From assembly GCF_000255135.1 (NCBI RefSeq), contig NC_016751.1, forward strand, positions 1,984,001 to 2,048,000: 64,000 bases of DNA. Reading direction: 5' to 3'. The stretch comes from Marinitoga piezophila KA3 (GTDB lineage Bacteria > Thermotogota > Thermotogae > Petrotogales > Petrotogaceae). The notes under the pieces are model-generated. The model ran no database searches. It saw only the letters and a program-made list of their open reading frames with translations, and had not been told where the DNA came from. Of the stretch, positions 54,207 through 63,601 are shown piece by piece (position 1 is the first letter of the stretch; the number at the start of each line of letters is the position of its first letter). The translations under genes and the position numbers were made by a program.

Positions 54207-55586
54207 ATGGCTATAACTAAAATAAAAATATCAGATGACAGATTAAAAGCATATCTTACTCTAATATACGATGGAAGAATTTCATCAGACGGCGAATTAT
54301 TGCGTGCTTTACAACAGGCAGGCATAAAGCATGGTATTAAATATGATGTTCTAAGAGAACTGGCTCTCAAACCAACCTATAACGAGAGCATAGTTGTTGC
54401 TGAAGCAATACCCCCAAAAAAAGGTAAACCTGGATATGTTGAAATCTTTGATCTCTCAGAGGAAAAACAGGATTTAACCCATAATAAAAAAATAGACTTT
54501 AGGGAATTTGCAAAAAATATAATTACAGTAAAATTAGGTGATAAGATAGGGGTAATTCATCCACCTACGCTGGGAGAACCCGGGAAAGATGTAACCGGCG
54601 AAGAAATACCGGGATTACCAGGACCTAAAGCAAAAGTCGTTCTTGAAAAAAATGTGGATAAAGATGAAGATGGAAATATTATAGCAATGGCATCAGGAGA
54701 ATTAAGAATAAGCAAAGATATGGATGGAACAGTTCATATTGAAATAGAAGAAGTATATGAAGTTAATGGTGATGTTGATTTTAGTACAGGAAATATCAAT
54801 TTCCCGGGTAAAGTTGTAATCAGAGGCTCAGTAAAACCGGGGTTTATTGTTGAAGCTGAAGGAGATATAGAAATATATGGAGAAGTAGAAGCTGCAAAAG
54901 TTGTATCTAAGAAAAATGTAAAAATAAATGGAATAAAAGGTGGAAATAAAGGTTTTATAAAAGCAAAAAATATTACAGCGAAATTTGCGGAAAATGCTAT
55001 TTTAGAAGCTGAAGAAAAAATAGAAATAGATAAATCACTTATAAATTGTCAGGTAACTTCTGCAAAAGAGGTTATACTCGATGGTTACAACAGCAAAATA
55101 GTTGGTGGTGAAATAAAAGCTTTAAATATGGTTGATGCATATTATTTAGGAAGTCCTATGGGTGTTGGAACAGTAATAGAAGTTGGGATTGATCCTAAAT
55201 TATATAATGAATATAAACAACTTATTGAGATTACAAAGAAAAACGCTGAAGAACTTAAAGCAATAACTCCACAACTAAACAGCATAATGTCAAAAATAAA
55301 AAAGATGAAAGTAAAAAATGAAAATATAATGTATGCTAAAAAAATGATAGATAGAGCAACATTATTAAAAGCAAAAATAGAAGGAAATAAAAAGAGAATT
55401 CTTGAATTAAAAAAGGCGATAGAGGAATCAAAAAATGCAGGTGTTGTAATTGCAAGGAAGATGTTATATCCTGGGGTAGAAGTTACTATTAATAATAAGA
55501 AATTTACAACAGAAAAACCTATTAGTAAGGTTAAACTTATGAATATAGACAATAAAATTCAAATGTATGGATACAGCGAGAGTTAA
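54207..55586 (+). CDS. fapA: FapA (DUF342) family polymer-forming protein
   Basis: This is a 459-residue protein. The N-terminal part holds VVAEAIPPKKGKPGYVE. A central repeat-like beta-helix follows (GELRISKDMDGTVHIEIEEVYEVNGDVDFSTGNINFPGKVVIRG region, then VEAEGDIEIYGEVEAAKVVSKKNVKINGIKGG). A long coiled coil (residues about 340-415) closes the protein. DUF342/FapA proteins are linked to flagellar and cell-envelope processes in clostridia and Thermotogota, but the biochemical role is unclear. It is coupled to the RsbW-like gene. Confidence 0.85.
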   Translation: MAITKIKISDDRLKAYLTLIYDGRISSDGELLRALQQAGIKHGIKYDVLRELALKPTYNESIVVAEAIPPKKGKPGYVEIFDLSEEKQDLTHNKKIDFREFAKNIITVKLGDKIGVIHPPTLGEPGKDVTGEEIPGLPGPKAKVVLEKNVDKDEDGNIIAMASGELRISKDMDGTVHIEIEEVYEVNGDVDFSTGNINFPGKVVIRGSVKPGFIVEAEGDIEIYGEVEAAKVVSKKNVKINGIKGGNKGFIKAKNITAKFAENAILEAEEKIEIDKSLINCQVTSAKEVILDGYNSKIVGGEIKALNMVDAYYLGSPMGVGTVIEVGIDPKLYNEYKQLIEITKKNAEELKAITPQLNSIMSKIKKMKVKNENIMYAKKMIDRATLLKAKIEGNKKRILELKKAIEESKNAGVVIARKMLYPGVEVTINNKKFTTEKPISKVKLMNIDNKIQMYGYSES

Positions 55587-55596
55587 GGGGGATGGT

Positions 55597-56799
55597 ATGA
55601 AAAAAGCGTTCTTATTATTATTAATAACGGTGTATGTGGTTATAGGGATAAATGCTGAAAACATTGCTGAAACATATTTAAAAACATTTGATATAACAAA
55701 ATTAATGGATTCTGAAAATGTAGCGGTAAAAACATTTGCATATTTTGAACTCTATTACGAAAAAAATTATAGCGGGTATTTAAAAGCTGCAAATGAATTA
55801 AGAGCAAAATACAACAATCTTCTAACCTACAGAGAAAAAGAAATATTCGATATAATGTCCGGTGTAAATCCAATAACAACATTAAAGCCAATAGAACGAT
55901 TTAAAGAATTATTAAAAAAATATCCAGATGATCCACTTATAAACATATTATTATTGGAATTTGAATATAAACAATGGAAAATAACAGGGGATCCAAAATT
56001 AGCAAAAGAAATATTAAATAAAATAGAATATATTGAAAAAAAATATGGTAACACACCATTTTCGATTTATTATAAATCGAATTTTTTATTTAAATCCAGA
56101 ATATATGGAAACAAAGAAGATGCATATAATCTTATAAAAAACGGTGTAAAAACATATCCGGATAATAGAAAAATAATAGAAACTTATATAAAAATAGCTG
56201 GATATCTTGAAAAATATAAAGAAGATAAAGAATTATTTGGAGAAATAGCTCATACATATATAGACATGCCAGAACCTTCAATGGATTTAATGCTTATAAT
56301 AGTTAATTACTATATTTACCTTAATGATACACAAAAAGCTGAAAAAACCTTAAAAGAAATAATTATTCCAAATACACGTAATTCCAAAATACTTGCTTTA
56401 AGTTATGAATTACTGGGTGATATATCAGAAACATATACACAAAAAATGAATTATTATAAAAAAGCCCTTCAAATAATACCTGATAATGGAAGGGTATTGT
56501 CAAAATGGGCTCTTGCAATGTTAAAAGTTGATAGAGAAAAATACAAAACACTTGCAAGAATATCGTTAAATAAAGCATTAACAATAGATGGAAAACTATC
56601 AGATGAAGCAGAAAAAGCGTTAGAAGATTTGAGAAATGAAATTAAAATACATGTTATGTTAAATTATGTTCTGCCACTTGTTCTTTTTGTTGTAGTGGCA
56701 TTGGGGATAATAATATTCTATGAAAAATGGAAAGAAAAAAAAGAAATGGAAAAACTTCAAAATGAAATAGAAGGGGAAAACGAAGATGGAAGAAATTAA
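55597..56799 (+). CDS. Exported TPR-like protein with C-terminal membrane anchor
   Basis: The start is ATG 55597, behind AAGGGGGA; the ATG at 55567 lies inside fapA. The product has 400 residues. A signal peptide covers residues 1-20. The body is made of helical repeats of TPR type (for example [30 protein letters not shown] and [17 protein letters not shown]). A membrane helix is near 360-380 ([20 protein letters not shown]), followed by a charged tail. Most of the protein should lie outside the cytoplasmic membrane. The partner is unknown. It overlaps thyX by 14 bases. Confidence 0.7.
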   Translation: MKKAFLLLLITVYVVIGINAENIAETYLKTFDITKLMDSENVAVKTFAYFELYYEKNYSGYLKAANELRAKYNNLLTYREKEIFDIMSGVNPITTLKPIERFKELLKKYPDDPLINILLLEFEYKQWKITGDPKLAKEILNKIEYIEKKYGNTPFSIYYKSNFLFKSRIYGNKEDAYNLIKNGVKTYPDNRKIIETYIKIAGYLEKYKEDKELFGEIAHTYIDMPEPSMDLMLIIVNYYIYLNDTQKAEKTLKEIIIPNTRNSKILALSYELLGDISETYTQKMNYYKKALQIIPDNGRVLSKWALAMLKVDREKYKTLARISLNKALTIDGKLSDEAEKALEDLRNEIKIHVMLNYVLPLVLFVVVALGIIIFYEKWKEKKEMEKLQNEIEGENEDGRN

Positions 56800-57469
56800 G
56801 ATTTTAGATAAAGGATTGGTAAAACTTGTTGATATGCTTGGTAGCGATAGAGCTGCAGTAAGAGCAGCACGTGTTTCATACGGAAAAGAGTTATCTACAG
56901 ATGAAAGAGATAAAAAGCTTATTTTCTATTTAATGGAACACAAACATCACAGTCCATTTGAACATCAGGTATTTACATTTCATATAAAAACACCAATATT
57001 TATTGCAAGACAATGGATGAGACATAGAATAGGCAGTTATAATGAAATCTCAAGAAGATATACCACAAAATATGCAGAAGAATTTTATATTCCTGACCAT
57101 ATCAGAGTTCAGGATACAAAAAATAAACAGGGTTCAAATAAAATTGAAGATGAAAATTTAACCAGAGAAGCTCTGGATATAATACAAAAAATATATGAAG
57201 AAACATATAATGCATATAATAAATTAATGGAATTAGGTGTTGCAAGGGAAATGGCAAGAATGGTTTTGCCTGTTGGACAATACACGCAGTTTTACTGGAC
57301 AGTAAATACAAGAAGTTTAATGAATTTCTTAAATTTAAGGGCAGATTCTCATGCTCAATGGGAAATACAACAATACGCAATAGCTGTTGCAAAAATATTT
57401 AAAGAAAAACTTCCATGGACATATGAGGCATTTATGAAATTTGAATATAGAGGGGATTTGTTAAAATGA
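56786..57469 (+). CDS. thyX: Flavin-dependent thymidylate synthase
   Basis: This 227-residue protein contains the ThyX signature [15 protein letters not shown] (Arg79, His80, Arg81, Ser84). It also has [22 protein letters not shown] before it and [29 protein letters not shown] after it. It makes dTMP from dUMP with FAD and methylenetetrahydrofolate, without ThyA. The ATGA overlap couples it to the DRTGG gene. Confidence 0.96.
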   Translation: MEEIKILDKGLVKLVDMLGSDRAAVRAARVSYGKELSTDERDKKLIFYLMEHKHHSPFEHQVFTFHIKTPIFIARQWMRHRIGSYNEISRRYTTKYAEEFYIPDHIRVQDTKNKQGSNKIEDENLTREALDIIQKIYEETYNAYNKLMELGVAREMARMVLPVGQYTQFYWTVNTRSLMNFLNLRADSHAQWEIQQYAIAVAKIFKEKLPWTYEAFMKFEYRGDLLK

Positions 57470-57834
57470 AACTAAAAGAACTTGCAAAAGAACTAAAAGC
57501 GAAGTTTATACATATACCTGAAAATTATAAAGATATAGATATAAAATTTGCAGGAGCATCAGATTTAATGAGTGACTTTTTAGCATTCTCAACACCGGGA
57601 ATGCTGCTTGTTACTGGTTTAACAACACCACAAACATTAACCACTGCCTCTGTAATAGAGGCAGGAGCTATATTATTTGTAAGAGGTAAAACAATACCTA
57701 AAACATTTTTAGAAAATATAGAAGATTGTGAAATACCTCTCTTAACAACAGATTATTCAATGTTTTATGCTTGTGTAAAATTATACAAATTGGGAATAAA
57801 AGATGCAATGAAAACAGATGAGGAGAGTTTATAA
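57466..57834 (+). CDS. DRTGG-domain protein
   Basis: This 122-residue protein is a single DRTGG-type domain ([50 protein letters not shown]). The same domain occurs in some phosphotransacetylases and near CBS proteins. It is the first of five small signalling genes (57466-60378). In Clostridia and Thermotogota such genes often sit with [FeFe]-hydrogenase and NuoE-like genes. Here none of those are adjacent. A regulatory nucleotide-binding role is inferred, not shown. Confidence 0.8.
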   Translation: MKLKELAKELKAKFIHIPENYKDIDIKFAGASDLMSDFLAFSTPGMLLVTGLTTPQTLTTASVIEAGAILFVRGKTIPKTFLENIEDCEIPLLTTDYSMFYACVKLYKLGIKDAMKTDEESL

Positions 57835-58769
57835 TGCCCGGCGAACCAACGGAATTAGTTGAAAAATTATTGCAAATATTTTCAAACACCAAAATAGGTG
57901 AAATAATGACATCACCGGCTATAGTAGTAACTCCTGAAACATCAATAAGACAGGTAAAGGATATTATGAAAATAAAGAAAATATCCGGATTACCTGTTGT
58001 AAAAAAAGGGTTAAAACTTGTTGGGATAATTAGCATTGAAGATATAATAAAAGTTCTTGAAAAAGGAAACTTATCAGATTTTGTATTAAAATGGATGACA
58101 AAAAGTGTAGTAACAATAAATGAAGAGGATACATTATCAAAATTTGTTGAATTATCACAAAGCCATAAATATGGTCGATATCCTGTTTTAAACAATGAAG
58201 GGAAGGTTGTTGGGATAATTACCAAATATGATGTAATAACATGGTTATTTGGTAAGTTAGGAAGTATATACGTACATGATCAGAGACGTGAAAAGGTTCT
58301 TAACAGGGAAGAATATATATCCAAACTTACAGGAGATATATTACAGAATAAAACGGCGTCTTTTGAATTTAAAATAGATTATAATGATATCACAAAAATA
58401 GGAATAGGAGCAACAAGACTTAAATCATTTTTAAAGAAAAAAGGAATAGATGAAAAATTAGTGAGAAAAATTTCCATAGCTACATATGAAGCAGAGGCAA
58501 ATGTTGTAATACATTCTGAATCATATGGTGAAATATATTGTTGGGAGCTTGAAGATAGTATAAGATTGCTTATAAAAGATTATGGAAAAGGAATAGAAAA
58601 TGTTGAACTGGCAATGCAAGAAGGATATTCAACAGCAACAGAAGAAGTAAGAGCGCAGGGATTTGGTGCAGGAATGGGTCTTCCAAACATGAAAAGATTT
58701 TCTGATAAAATGACAATAATATCAGAAAGTGGAAAAGGGGTAATAATAGAAATGTTATTCTTTAAATAG
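57834..58769 (+). CDS. CBS-domain pair fused to an RsbW-like ATPase
   Basis: This 311-residue protein starts one base into the previous stop codon. Two CBS motifs lie at residues about 22-78 (IGEIMTSPAIVVTPETSIRQV, GLPVVKKGLKLVGIIS) and about 85-145 (WMTKSVVTINEEDTLSKF, YPVLNNEGKVVGIITKYDV). A HATPase_c_2 domain follows at about 175-311 (ISIATYEAEANVVIHSESYG, LIKDYGKGI, GAGMGLPNMKRFSDKM). CBS pairs bind adenosine nucleotides or NAD-type ligands. A partner-switching kinase gated by energy state is a reasonable inference. Confidence 0.88.
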   Translation: MPGEPTELVEKLLQIFSNTKIGEIMTSPAIVVTPETSIRQVKDIMKIKKISGLPVVKKGLKLVGIISIEDIIKVLEKGNLSDFVLKWMTKSVVTINEEDTLSKFVELSQSHKYGRYPVLNNEGKVVGIITKYDVITWLFGKLGSIYVHDQRREKVLNREEYISKLTGDILQNKTASFEFKIDYNDITKIGIGATRLKSFLKKKGIDEKLVRKISIATYEAEANVVIHSESYGEIYCWELEDSIRLLIKDYGKGIENVELAMQEGYSTATEEVRAQGFGAGMGLPNMKRFSDKMTIISESGKGVIIEMLFFK

Positions 58770-58779
58770 GGGTGATTTT

Positions 58780-59112
58780 ATGAAAATAAAAGATATATTA
58801 AAAAGAGAATATATAGAAAAAATATATGTTCATGATGAAGAAACAGAAGTGAAGAATGGATATATAGGTGACTTATTAAGCGAAATAATGAGAAATGCGC
58901 CAGAAGAAAGCATATGGCTTACCCATCAAACACATCCTAATATAATAGCTGTTGCTTCTATTGTTGGAGCGAAAGTTATTATAATTCCAGAAGGATTTAA
59001 CTTTGCTGAAGAAACAATTGAAAAGGCAAAAGAAAATCAAATAACCCTTTTAAAAAGCAAAAAGAATATTTTCGAAACAACTGGTGAAATATATAACTTA
59101 ATTAACAGGTGA
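58780..59112 (+). CDS. Small DRTGG/HPr-kinase-N-terminal-like protein
   Basis: This 110-residue protein starts at ATG behind GGGGTGA. The pattern LKREYIEKIYVHDEETEVKNGYIGDLLSEIM, SIWLTHQTHPNIIAVASIVGAKVIIIPEG is a DRTGG-like or serine-kinase-associated fold. It seems related to the protein at 57466-57834 by shape (ASIVGAKVIII against [11 protein letters not shown]). Its place between the CBS-ATPase and the PHP gene is the usual order in this cassette type. The function is unknown. Confidence 0.7.
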   Translation: MKIKDILKREYIEKIYVHDEETEVKNGYIGDLLSEIMRNAPEESIWLTHQTHPNIIAVASIVGAKVIIIPEGFNFAEETIEKAKENQITLLKSKKNIFETTGEIYNLINR

Positions 59113-59116
59113 TAAA

Positions 59117-59842
59117 GTGGCAAAATTTTATGGGAACTTTCATATACATACAGTTTTATCACCATGTGCTGATATTACAATGACTCCAGACATTTTTCTT
59201 GAAAAAATTTCTGAAACAACCTTAAACTGGATAGCAATTACTGATCATAATACAACAAAACACATAAAAACATATAAAAACGTTTTATCTAAAATAGATG
59301 TTAAGGTTATTCCCGGGATTGAAGTTACAACCAGGGAAGAAATACACATACTTGTTTATTTTAAAAAAATTGATGATGCAGAAGAATTTGGTAAAATAAT
59401 AGAATCTAAACTTATTATAAAAGAATATGACCCTGAAAAACTTGGGTATCAGGTATTGGCAAATGAAAAAGGTGAGTTAATAGAAATAATTAAGACGCCG
59501 TATTTAGGCAGTTCAACAGATTTAACAATAGAAGAGGTTTATAATCTATCTAAAAAATATGAAAGTATGTTTATTCCTGCGCATATATTTAGATATGCAG
59601 GTTTGATAACAAATCTTGGGTTACCTCCTGAGAATATAAATATAAAAATCGTAGAAGTAAAATCTGAAAAAGAAAAACAGATGGCAAAACAATTGGGATT
59701 TAATAGATTTATACATAACACCGATGCACATTTTCCAGAACAGCTTATACCTTCGTGTATAATAGAATCGGAAAGAAGAACATATGAAGAATTTAAAAAA
59801 GCATTATTAAATGGAAAGGTGGAACCACTTTGGCAACCTTAA
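59117..59842 (+). CDS. PHP-domain phosphoesterase
   Basis: This 241-residue protein starts at GTG behind AGGTGATAAA. Metal-binding motifs of the PHP family are in order: NFHIHTVLSPCADITMTP (His-x-His), IAITDHNT (Asp-His), IPGIEVTTREEIHILVYF (Glu and His), IPAHIF, and NTDAHFPEQL (Asp-x-His). It is likely to hydrolyse a phosphoester; the substrate is not known. It overlaps the following ATPase gene by 13 bases. Confidence 0.88.
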   Translation: MAKFYGNFHIHTVLSPCADITMTPDIFLEKISETTLNWIAITDHNTTKHIKTYKNVLSKIDVKVIPGIEVTTREEIHILVYFKKIDDAEEFGKIIESKLIIKEYDPEKLGYQVLANEKGELIEIIKTPYLGSSTDLTIEEVYNLSKKYESMFIPAHIFRYAGLITNLGLPPENINIKIVEVKSEKEKQMAKQLGFNRFIHNTDAHFPEQLIPSCIIESERRTYEEFKKALLNGKVEPLWQP

Positions 59843-60378
59843 GAACAATAGCAGATCATATTATGGATATTGGTGAAAATGCAGTTAAATCTGGAGGAAA
59901 TAAAGGATATTTAATAATCATTGAAACAAAAAATCATTTTCGATTTACAATTTCAGATAATGGAAGAGGGATGGATCAGGAGACATTAAAAAAGGCTCTT
60001 GATCCATTTTATACTACTAAAAAACAGAGAAAGAAAAAATTTGGATTAGGACTTGCATTTTTAAAACAATCATTGGAACAAACAGATGGAACTTTTATAA
60101 TAAACTCAAAAAAAGACGTTGGGACAACTGTAATAGCGGATTTTAATCTCGAAAATATAGATTGCCAGCCAATAGGTGATATCCCATCAATGCTGATTAA
60201 TGTATTAACCATGTCATATGAATTTAATTGGGAGATTTATAGATATTATGAAAAAAAAGGATATTATTTAAATTCTCAAATAATAAATGATAACTTTGAT
60301 TTAACAAAACCGCAAGAAATAATGACATTAAAAAAATATATAATTGAACTGGAAAAAGAAATAAAGGGAGGTATTTAG
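59830..60378 (+). CDS. HATPase-domain protein of the signalling cassette
   Basis: This 182-residue protein starts at TTG, preceded by AAGGTGGAA. The HATPase boxes are HIMDIGENAVKSGGNKGY, SDNGRGMDQETLKKALDPFYTTK and FGLGLAFLKQSLEQTDGTF. They are closer to histidine-kinase ATPases than to RsbW. There is no phospho-acceptor His domain. The C-terminal 60 residues after the ATPase are of unknown fold. Together with the CBS-ATPase it gives two such domains in the five-gene cassette. The gene abuts bamA without a gap. Confidence 0.85.
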   Translation: MATLRTIADHIMDIGENAVKSGGNKGYLIIIETKNHFRFTISDNGRGMDQETLKKALDPFYTTKKQRKKKFGLGLAFLKQSLEQTDGTFIINSKKDVGTTVIADFNLENIDCQPIGDIPSMLINVLTMSYEFNWEIYRYYEKKGYYLNSQIINDNFDLTKPQEIMTLKKYIIELEKEIKGGI

Positions 60379-62646
60379 ATGAAGAAAAGCTTATTGTTGA
60401 TTCTTGTGTTTCTTATAGGAGCTTTAAACGTTTTTGCTCTTATGAATGTAAAGAAAGTTGTATATGATGGAAATGTTGATTTCCTCAAAAAAGATATTGA
60501 AAAAGTATTAAGTGATTATGATATTAAAGATGGTTCTATAGTGGGAGATATAGACTTAAAATTGGCCATTGAAAGTATTCAAAAAAAATATCCATATTTT
60601 TCATATATAAATTATAAATATGATGAAGAAAGTGGTGAATTAACCTTTACTTTCAAAACAAATCCTGTTGTAAAAAAAGTGGAATTTAAGGTTCTTGGAG
60701 ATAAATTATTGGATTTAAGCAAAATTGCCACAAAAGTTTATACTGAAAAAGAATTACCTTTAAATTTAAATGAATATAAAAAAGGGCTTGGAGAAATACA
60801 GAAATATTATAATGAACAGGGATATCCATACATTGAGATATCAAGTAATATAAAAATCTCCTCAGATTCGTTGACATTGGAATCAACGATGATAGACAAA
60901 AAAGAAACAGATAAAAATACATTGGTATATGTAATAAAAGAATATGATCTCTGGGATATAGAATTAAAGGATGAAATTTCTCAACTTGATAAAAAAGAAT
61001 TAAAAAAAGAATTTGGTTTTGAATTTAGAAAAGATTGGGAAAATAAGTTTTTCTTATTCAGGGAAGATTCAAAAGAAACATATCCTTCAATGGAAGATAT
61101 GCAAAAAATATTCCAGAAATTAAGAGAATTACCATACTTTTCTGAAAAAACACAAATAACCATGAATGCCACAAATATTTCAAAAACTCCAGGAGGAGAT
61201 CTTGTACTGGTAATTGGTGGTGAATTAAAAAAAATCATAGAAAAACCGGAAAAGATAAAACAAATAAAAATTATAAATAATGAAAGTTTAAAAACATTTG
61301 AATTATTAGAACAATTGAATAAAGTTGGAATTAGTAATAATGCAACAGTAGATAATATAACAGTTTTAAATGGAATAAAAAGATTAAAAGAATATTATAC
61401 AAATTCTGGATATCCATTTGTTAATATAAATACATCATTTGAAAATGGAGAGCTTATTATTAAAATATTGGAATACAAAGTTGGAAATATCGATATAAAT
61501 GTATCTCCAGAAAAGAAAACAAAAGACTATTTAATAAATTCAGGAATAAAACTCAAAACAGGTAAAGTTATTACTACAAAAGCAATTCAGGATACATATT
61601 ATGCTTTATCAGGAACAGGGTTTTTTGATAAAGTAAATGTATATCCGTATGCTCAACACGAAGACAAAATAGACTTTAAAATTGATATTACAGAAAAAAA
61701 CAAACCTGGAAAATTTGTAGGTGGTATTACATATACCATGCCTGAAAATGCACCATGGTATATGGGATTCTTTGGTCAATTAGAATTACAATGGAAAAAT
61801 CCTCTTGGATATGGACAATCTTACAATATAACAACAAATATAAATCCTCTTTCAAAAACATATTTATTCAATTTGGGTTATGGTATTACCAAAATAAATA
61901 ATACACCTTTATCCATGAAAGTTAACTTCAATTATGGTTTATATGATGAAAATGCAGGTATTCCCGAAGAGAATATAAGCGGATTAGCTACAGTAACAAA
62001 TAAATTTTCAATAGGCTTTTCTCCATCATATAGCTTTAATAGCTTTAATAATTTAAATATGAATTTAAGTTATAGTAAAACAGAATACAATTCACTAATA
62101 ATAGACAAAAAAGAAGAGATTTCAGGTGGTCTGGGATACACATATTCACGTCTCGACTATCCATTTAGACCATATAATGGAACATATTATACATTACAAT
62201 CATTTGGTGGTTTAAATATATCAAACACAGAAGAATATTATTATGGTGGATATACAGAATTTAAAGAATTCTATACATTATACAAATTTACATTTGCTGA
62301 CAGATTAAAAGCAGGATATGTAAAAGATGACTTTAACCTATACGATTTTTATATAGGCGGAATGTATACAGTAAGAGGATATAATTTCTCAGAAAGAAAA
62401 GGAAATATCATGTATTTAAACAATGCTGAAATTCAATATCAAATACAGAAAGAGGCAGTTCCAGTAGATGCATATATATTCTTTGATATAGGAAATGCTG
62501 GGGACAATCTAAATTATGATCCTCTATGGGCATATGGCGCTGGTATAAAAATTACTTTACCAATGATAGGTCCAGTTAGATTTGAAGGTGTATTTGATAA
62601 AGAGAATAAATTTAAATGGGCATTTGGATTTGGTCCTGTATTTTAA
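60379..62646 (+). CDS. bamA: Outer membrane protein assembly factor, BamA/TamA (Omp85) family
   Basis: This 755-residue protein has a signal peptide at residues 1-20. Several POTRA-like units span about 22-450. Clear examples are LNLNEYKKGLGEIQKYYNEQGYPYIEI and TVLNGIKRLKEYYTNSGYPFVNINTSF, then TKAIQDTYYALSGTGFFDKVNV. A C-terminal beta-barrel begins near 455 and contains the conserved MYTVRGYNF (VRGY type), ending in Phe as outer membrane proteins do (FKWAFGFGPVF). It inserts barrel proteins into the outer sheath (toga). The presence of this gene shows that the organism has an outer membrane. Confidence 0.93.
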   Translation: MKKSLLLILVFLIGALNVFALMNVKKVVYDGNVDFLKKDIEKVLSDYDIKDGSIVGDIDLKLAIESIQKKYPYFSYINYKYDEESGELTFTFKTNPVVKKVEFKVLGDKLLDLSKIATKVYTEKELPLNLNEYKKGLGEIQKYYNEQGYPYIEISSNIKISSDSLTLESTMIDKKETDKNTLVYVIKEYDLWDIELKDEISQLDKKELKKEFGFEFRKDWENKFFLFREDSKETYPSMEDMQKIFQKLRELPYFSEKTQITMNATNISKTPGGDLVLVIGGELKKIIEKPEKIKQIKIINNESLKTFELLEQLNKVGISNNATVDNITVLNGIKRLKEYYTNSGYPFVNINTSFENGELIIKILEYKVGNIDINVSPEKKTKDYLINSGIKLKTGKVITTKAIQDTYYALSGTGFFDKVNVYPYAQHEDKIDFKIDITEKNKPGKFVGGITYTMPENAPWYMGFFGQLELQWKNPLGYGQSYNITTNINPLSKTYLFNLGYGITKINNTPLSMKVNFNYGLYDENAGIPEENISGLATVTNKFSIGFSPSYSFNSFNNLNMNLSYSKTEYNSLIIDKKEEISGGLGYTYSRLDYPFRPYNGTYYTLQSFGGLNISNTEEYYYGGYTEFKEFYTLYKFTFADRLKAGYVKDDFNLYDFYIGGMYTVRGYNFSERKGNIMYLNNAEIQYQIQKEAVPVDAYIFFDIGNAGDNLNYDPLWAYGAGIKITLPMIGPVRFEGVFDKENKFKWAFGFGPVF

Positions 62647-62653
62647 TAAAAAG

Positions 62654-62685
62654 AAAAAGGGTTGTTCGAAAGAACAACCCTTTTT
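62654..62685. terminator. Bidirectional terminator after bamA
   Basis: AAAAAGGGTTGTTC and GAACAACCCTTTTT pair around a GAAA tetraloop, with T-rich flanks on both strands. It is the first clear terminator after 41319 for plus-strand genes and also serves the minus-strand amidotransferase. Confidence 0.93.
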
Positions 62686-62687
62686 AA

Positions 62688-63341
62688 TTAAATATAAAGA
62701 ATATTTTCCATTTTTCCATTAACTATTTTTGCCAGCATACCATTTTCAAAAGGGATAAATGAATTATCCATTTTTTCAGAAGCAACAATAAACCCTGTAT
62801 CATTTTCTGTATACCACAGAGTAAAATAATCTTCTGTGCGTGTATAATTACAAAATACATATAATTCATTATTTCTAATCATTAAGAAATTTATACCCGA
62901 ATAAGAATTTTTAGAAATAAACTCCTTAATCTTTTCCTTTAAATCATTGAAATTGTTAAAATCATACAAAGCCTTAAAATATTCAAAGCTATCTGTACCA
63001 AAAACATTATCTATCTTATCGAGATATATTGTCCCGTTATGTGAAAAAAAGGTATCTTTTATAAAATATGGATGCAACTGTAAAAAAGTTTTTTCAAGAT
63101 TATCAGAAGCTTTCCTTGCATGAATCATACCAAGGTATGATTCTATATTTAAATCATCTTCATTAAAAACCGGTTGCATGGATTTATGAAAAACCACTTC
63201 CTTATCAGAAACAAAAGCTGCAATCCCCCAGCCATCATCATGAGGAGCTTTAATTCCATCCTTCGCCATAGTCTTCAAATGATTAAACAAAAAATTTATA
63301 TTTTCATTTTTTTTAAATGAATAACCAATCATTCTACACAA
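62688..63341 (-). CDS. Class II glutamine amidotransferase (YafJ-like)
   Basis: The start is the TTG at 63341, behind AAGGGGGGA on the minus strand. This gives MCRMIGYSF, so that Cys2 becomes the N-terminal nucleophile after Met removal. An earlier in-frame ATG (63374) would bury it. The product has 217 residues. DDGWGIAAF, MIHARKASD and FFSHNGTIY are the Ntn-hydrolase glutaminase motifs. No second, acceptor domain is present. Single-domain members of this family have an unclear role. It lies alone between two terminators or gaps. Confidence 0.88.
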   Translation of the reverse strand: MCRMIGYSFKKNENINFLFNHLKTMAKDGIKAPHDDGWGIAAFVSDKEVVFHKSMQPVFNEDDLNIESYLGMIHARKASDNLEKTFLQLHPYFIKDTFFSHNGTIYLDKIDNVFGTDSFEYFKALYDFNNFNDLKEKIKEFISKNSYSGINFLMIRNNELYVFCNYTRTEDYFTLWYTENDTGFIVASEKMDNSFIPFENGMLAKIVNGKMENILYI

Positions 63342-63489
63342 AAAAATCCCCCCTTTTAGTTTTGAATTATACAACTTTATCTTCTCTTTACAAAATGTAA
63401 AAAAATAATAAATTATACGAAAATTTAAGAAAGTAAGAGTATTTTAATTTTTATTGGAAATATTGGATAAATTTCAGAGATTTTTGAGG

Positions 63490-63518
63490 TTGAATTAAAA
63501 ATAAAATAAGGATATTAT
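63490..63518 (+). promoter_or_regulatory. Promoter candidate of the carboxypeptidase gene
   Basis: TTGAAT (63490-63495), 17 bases, TATTAT (63513-63518). It lies 84 bases before the ATG at 63602. The rest of the gap 63342-63601 shows nothing else I recognise. Confidence 0.5.
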
Positions 63519-63601
63519 CATCTTAGGGAGATTTAATTAACCTTCTTTTAAATAAAAATTAAAATTATCATATAACTATTAATATTATTTGGGGGTTTCA
63601 A

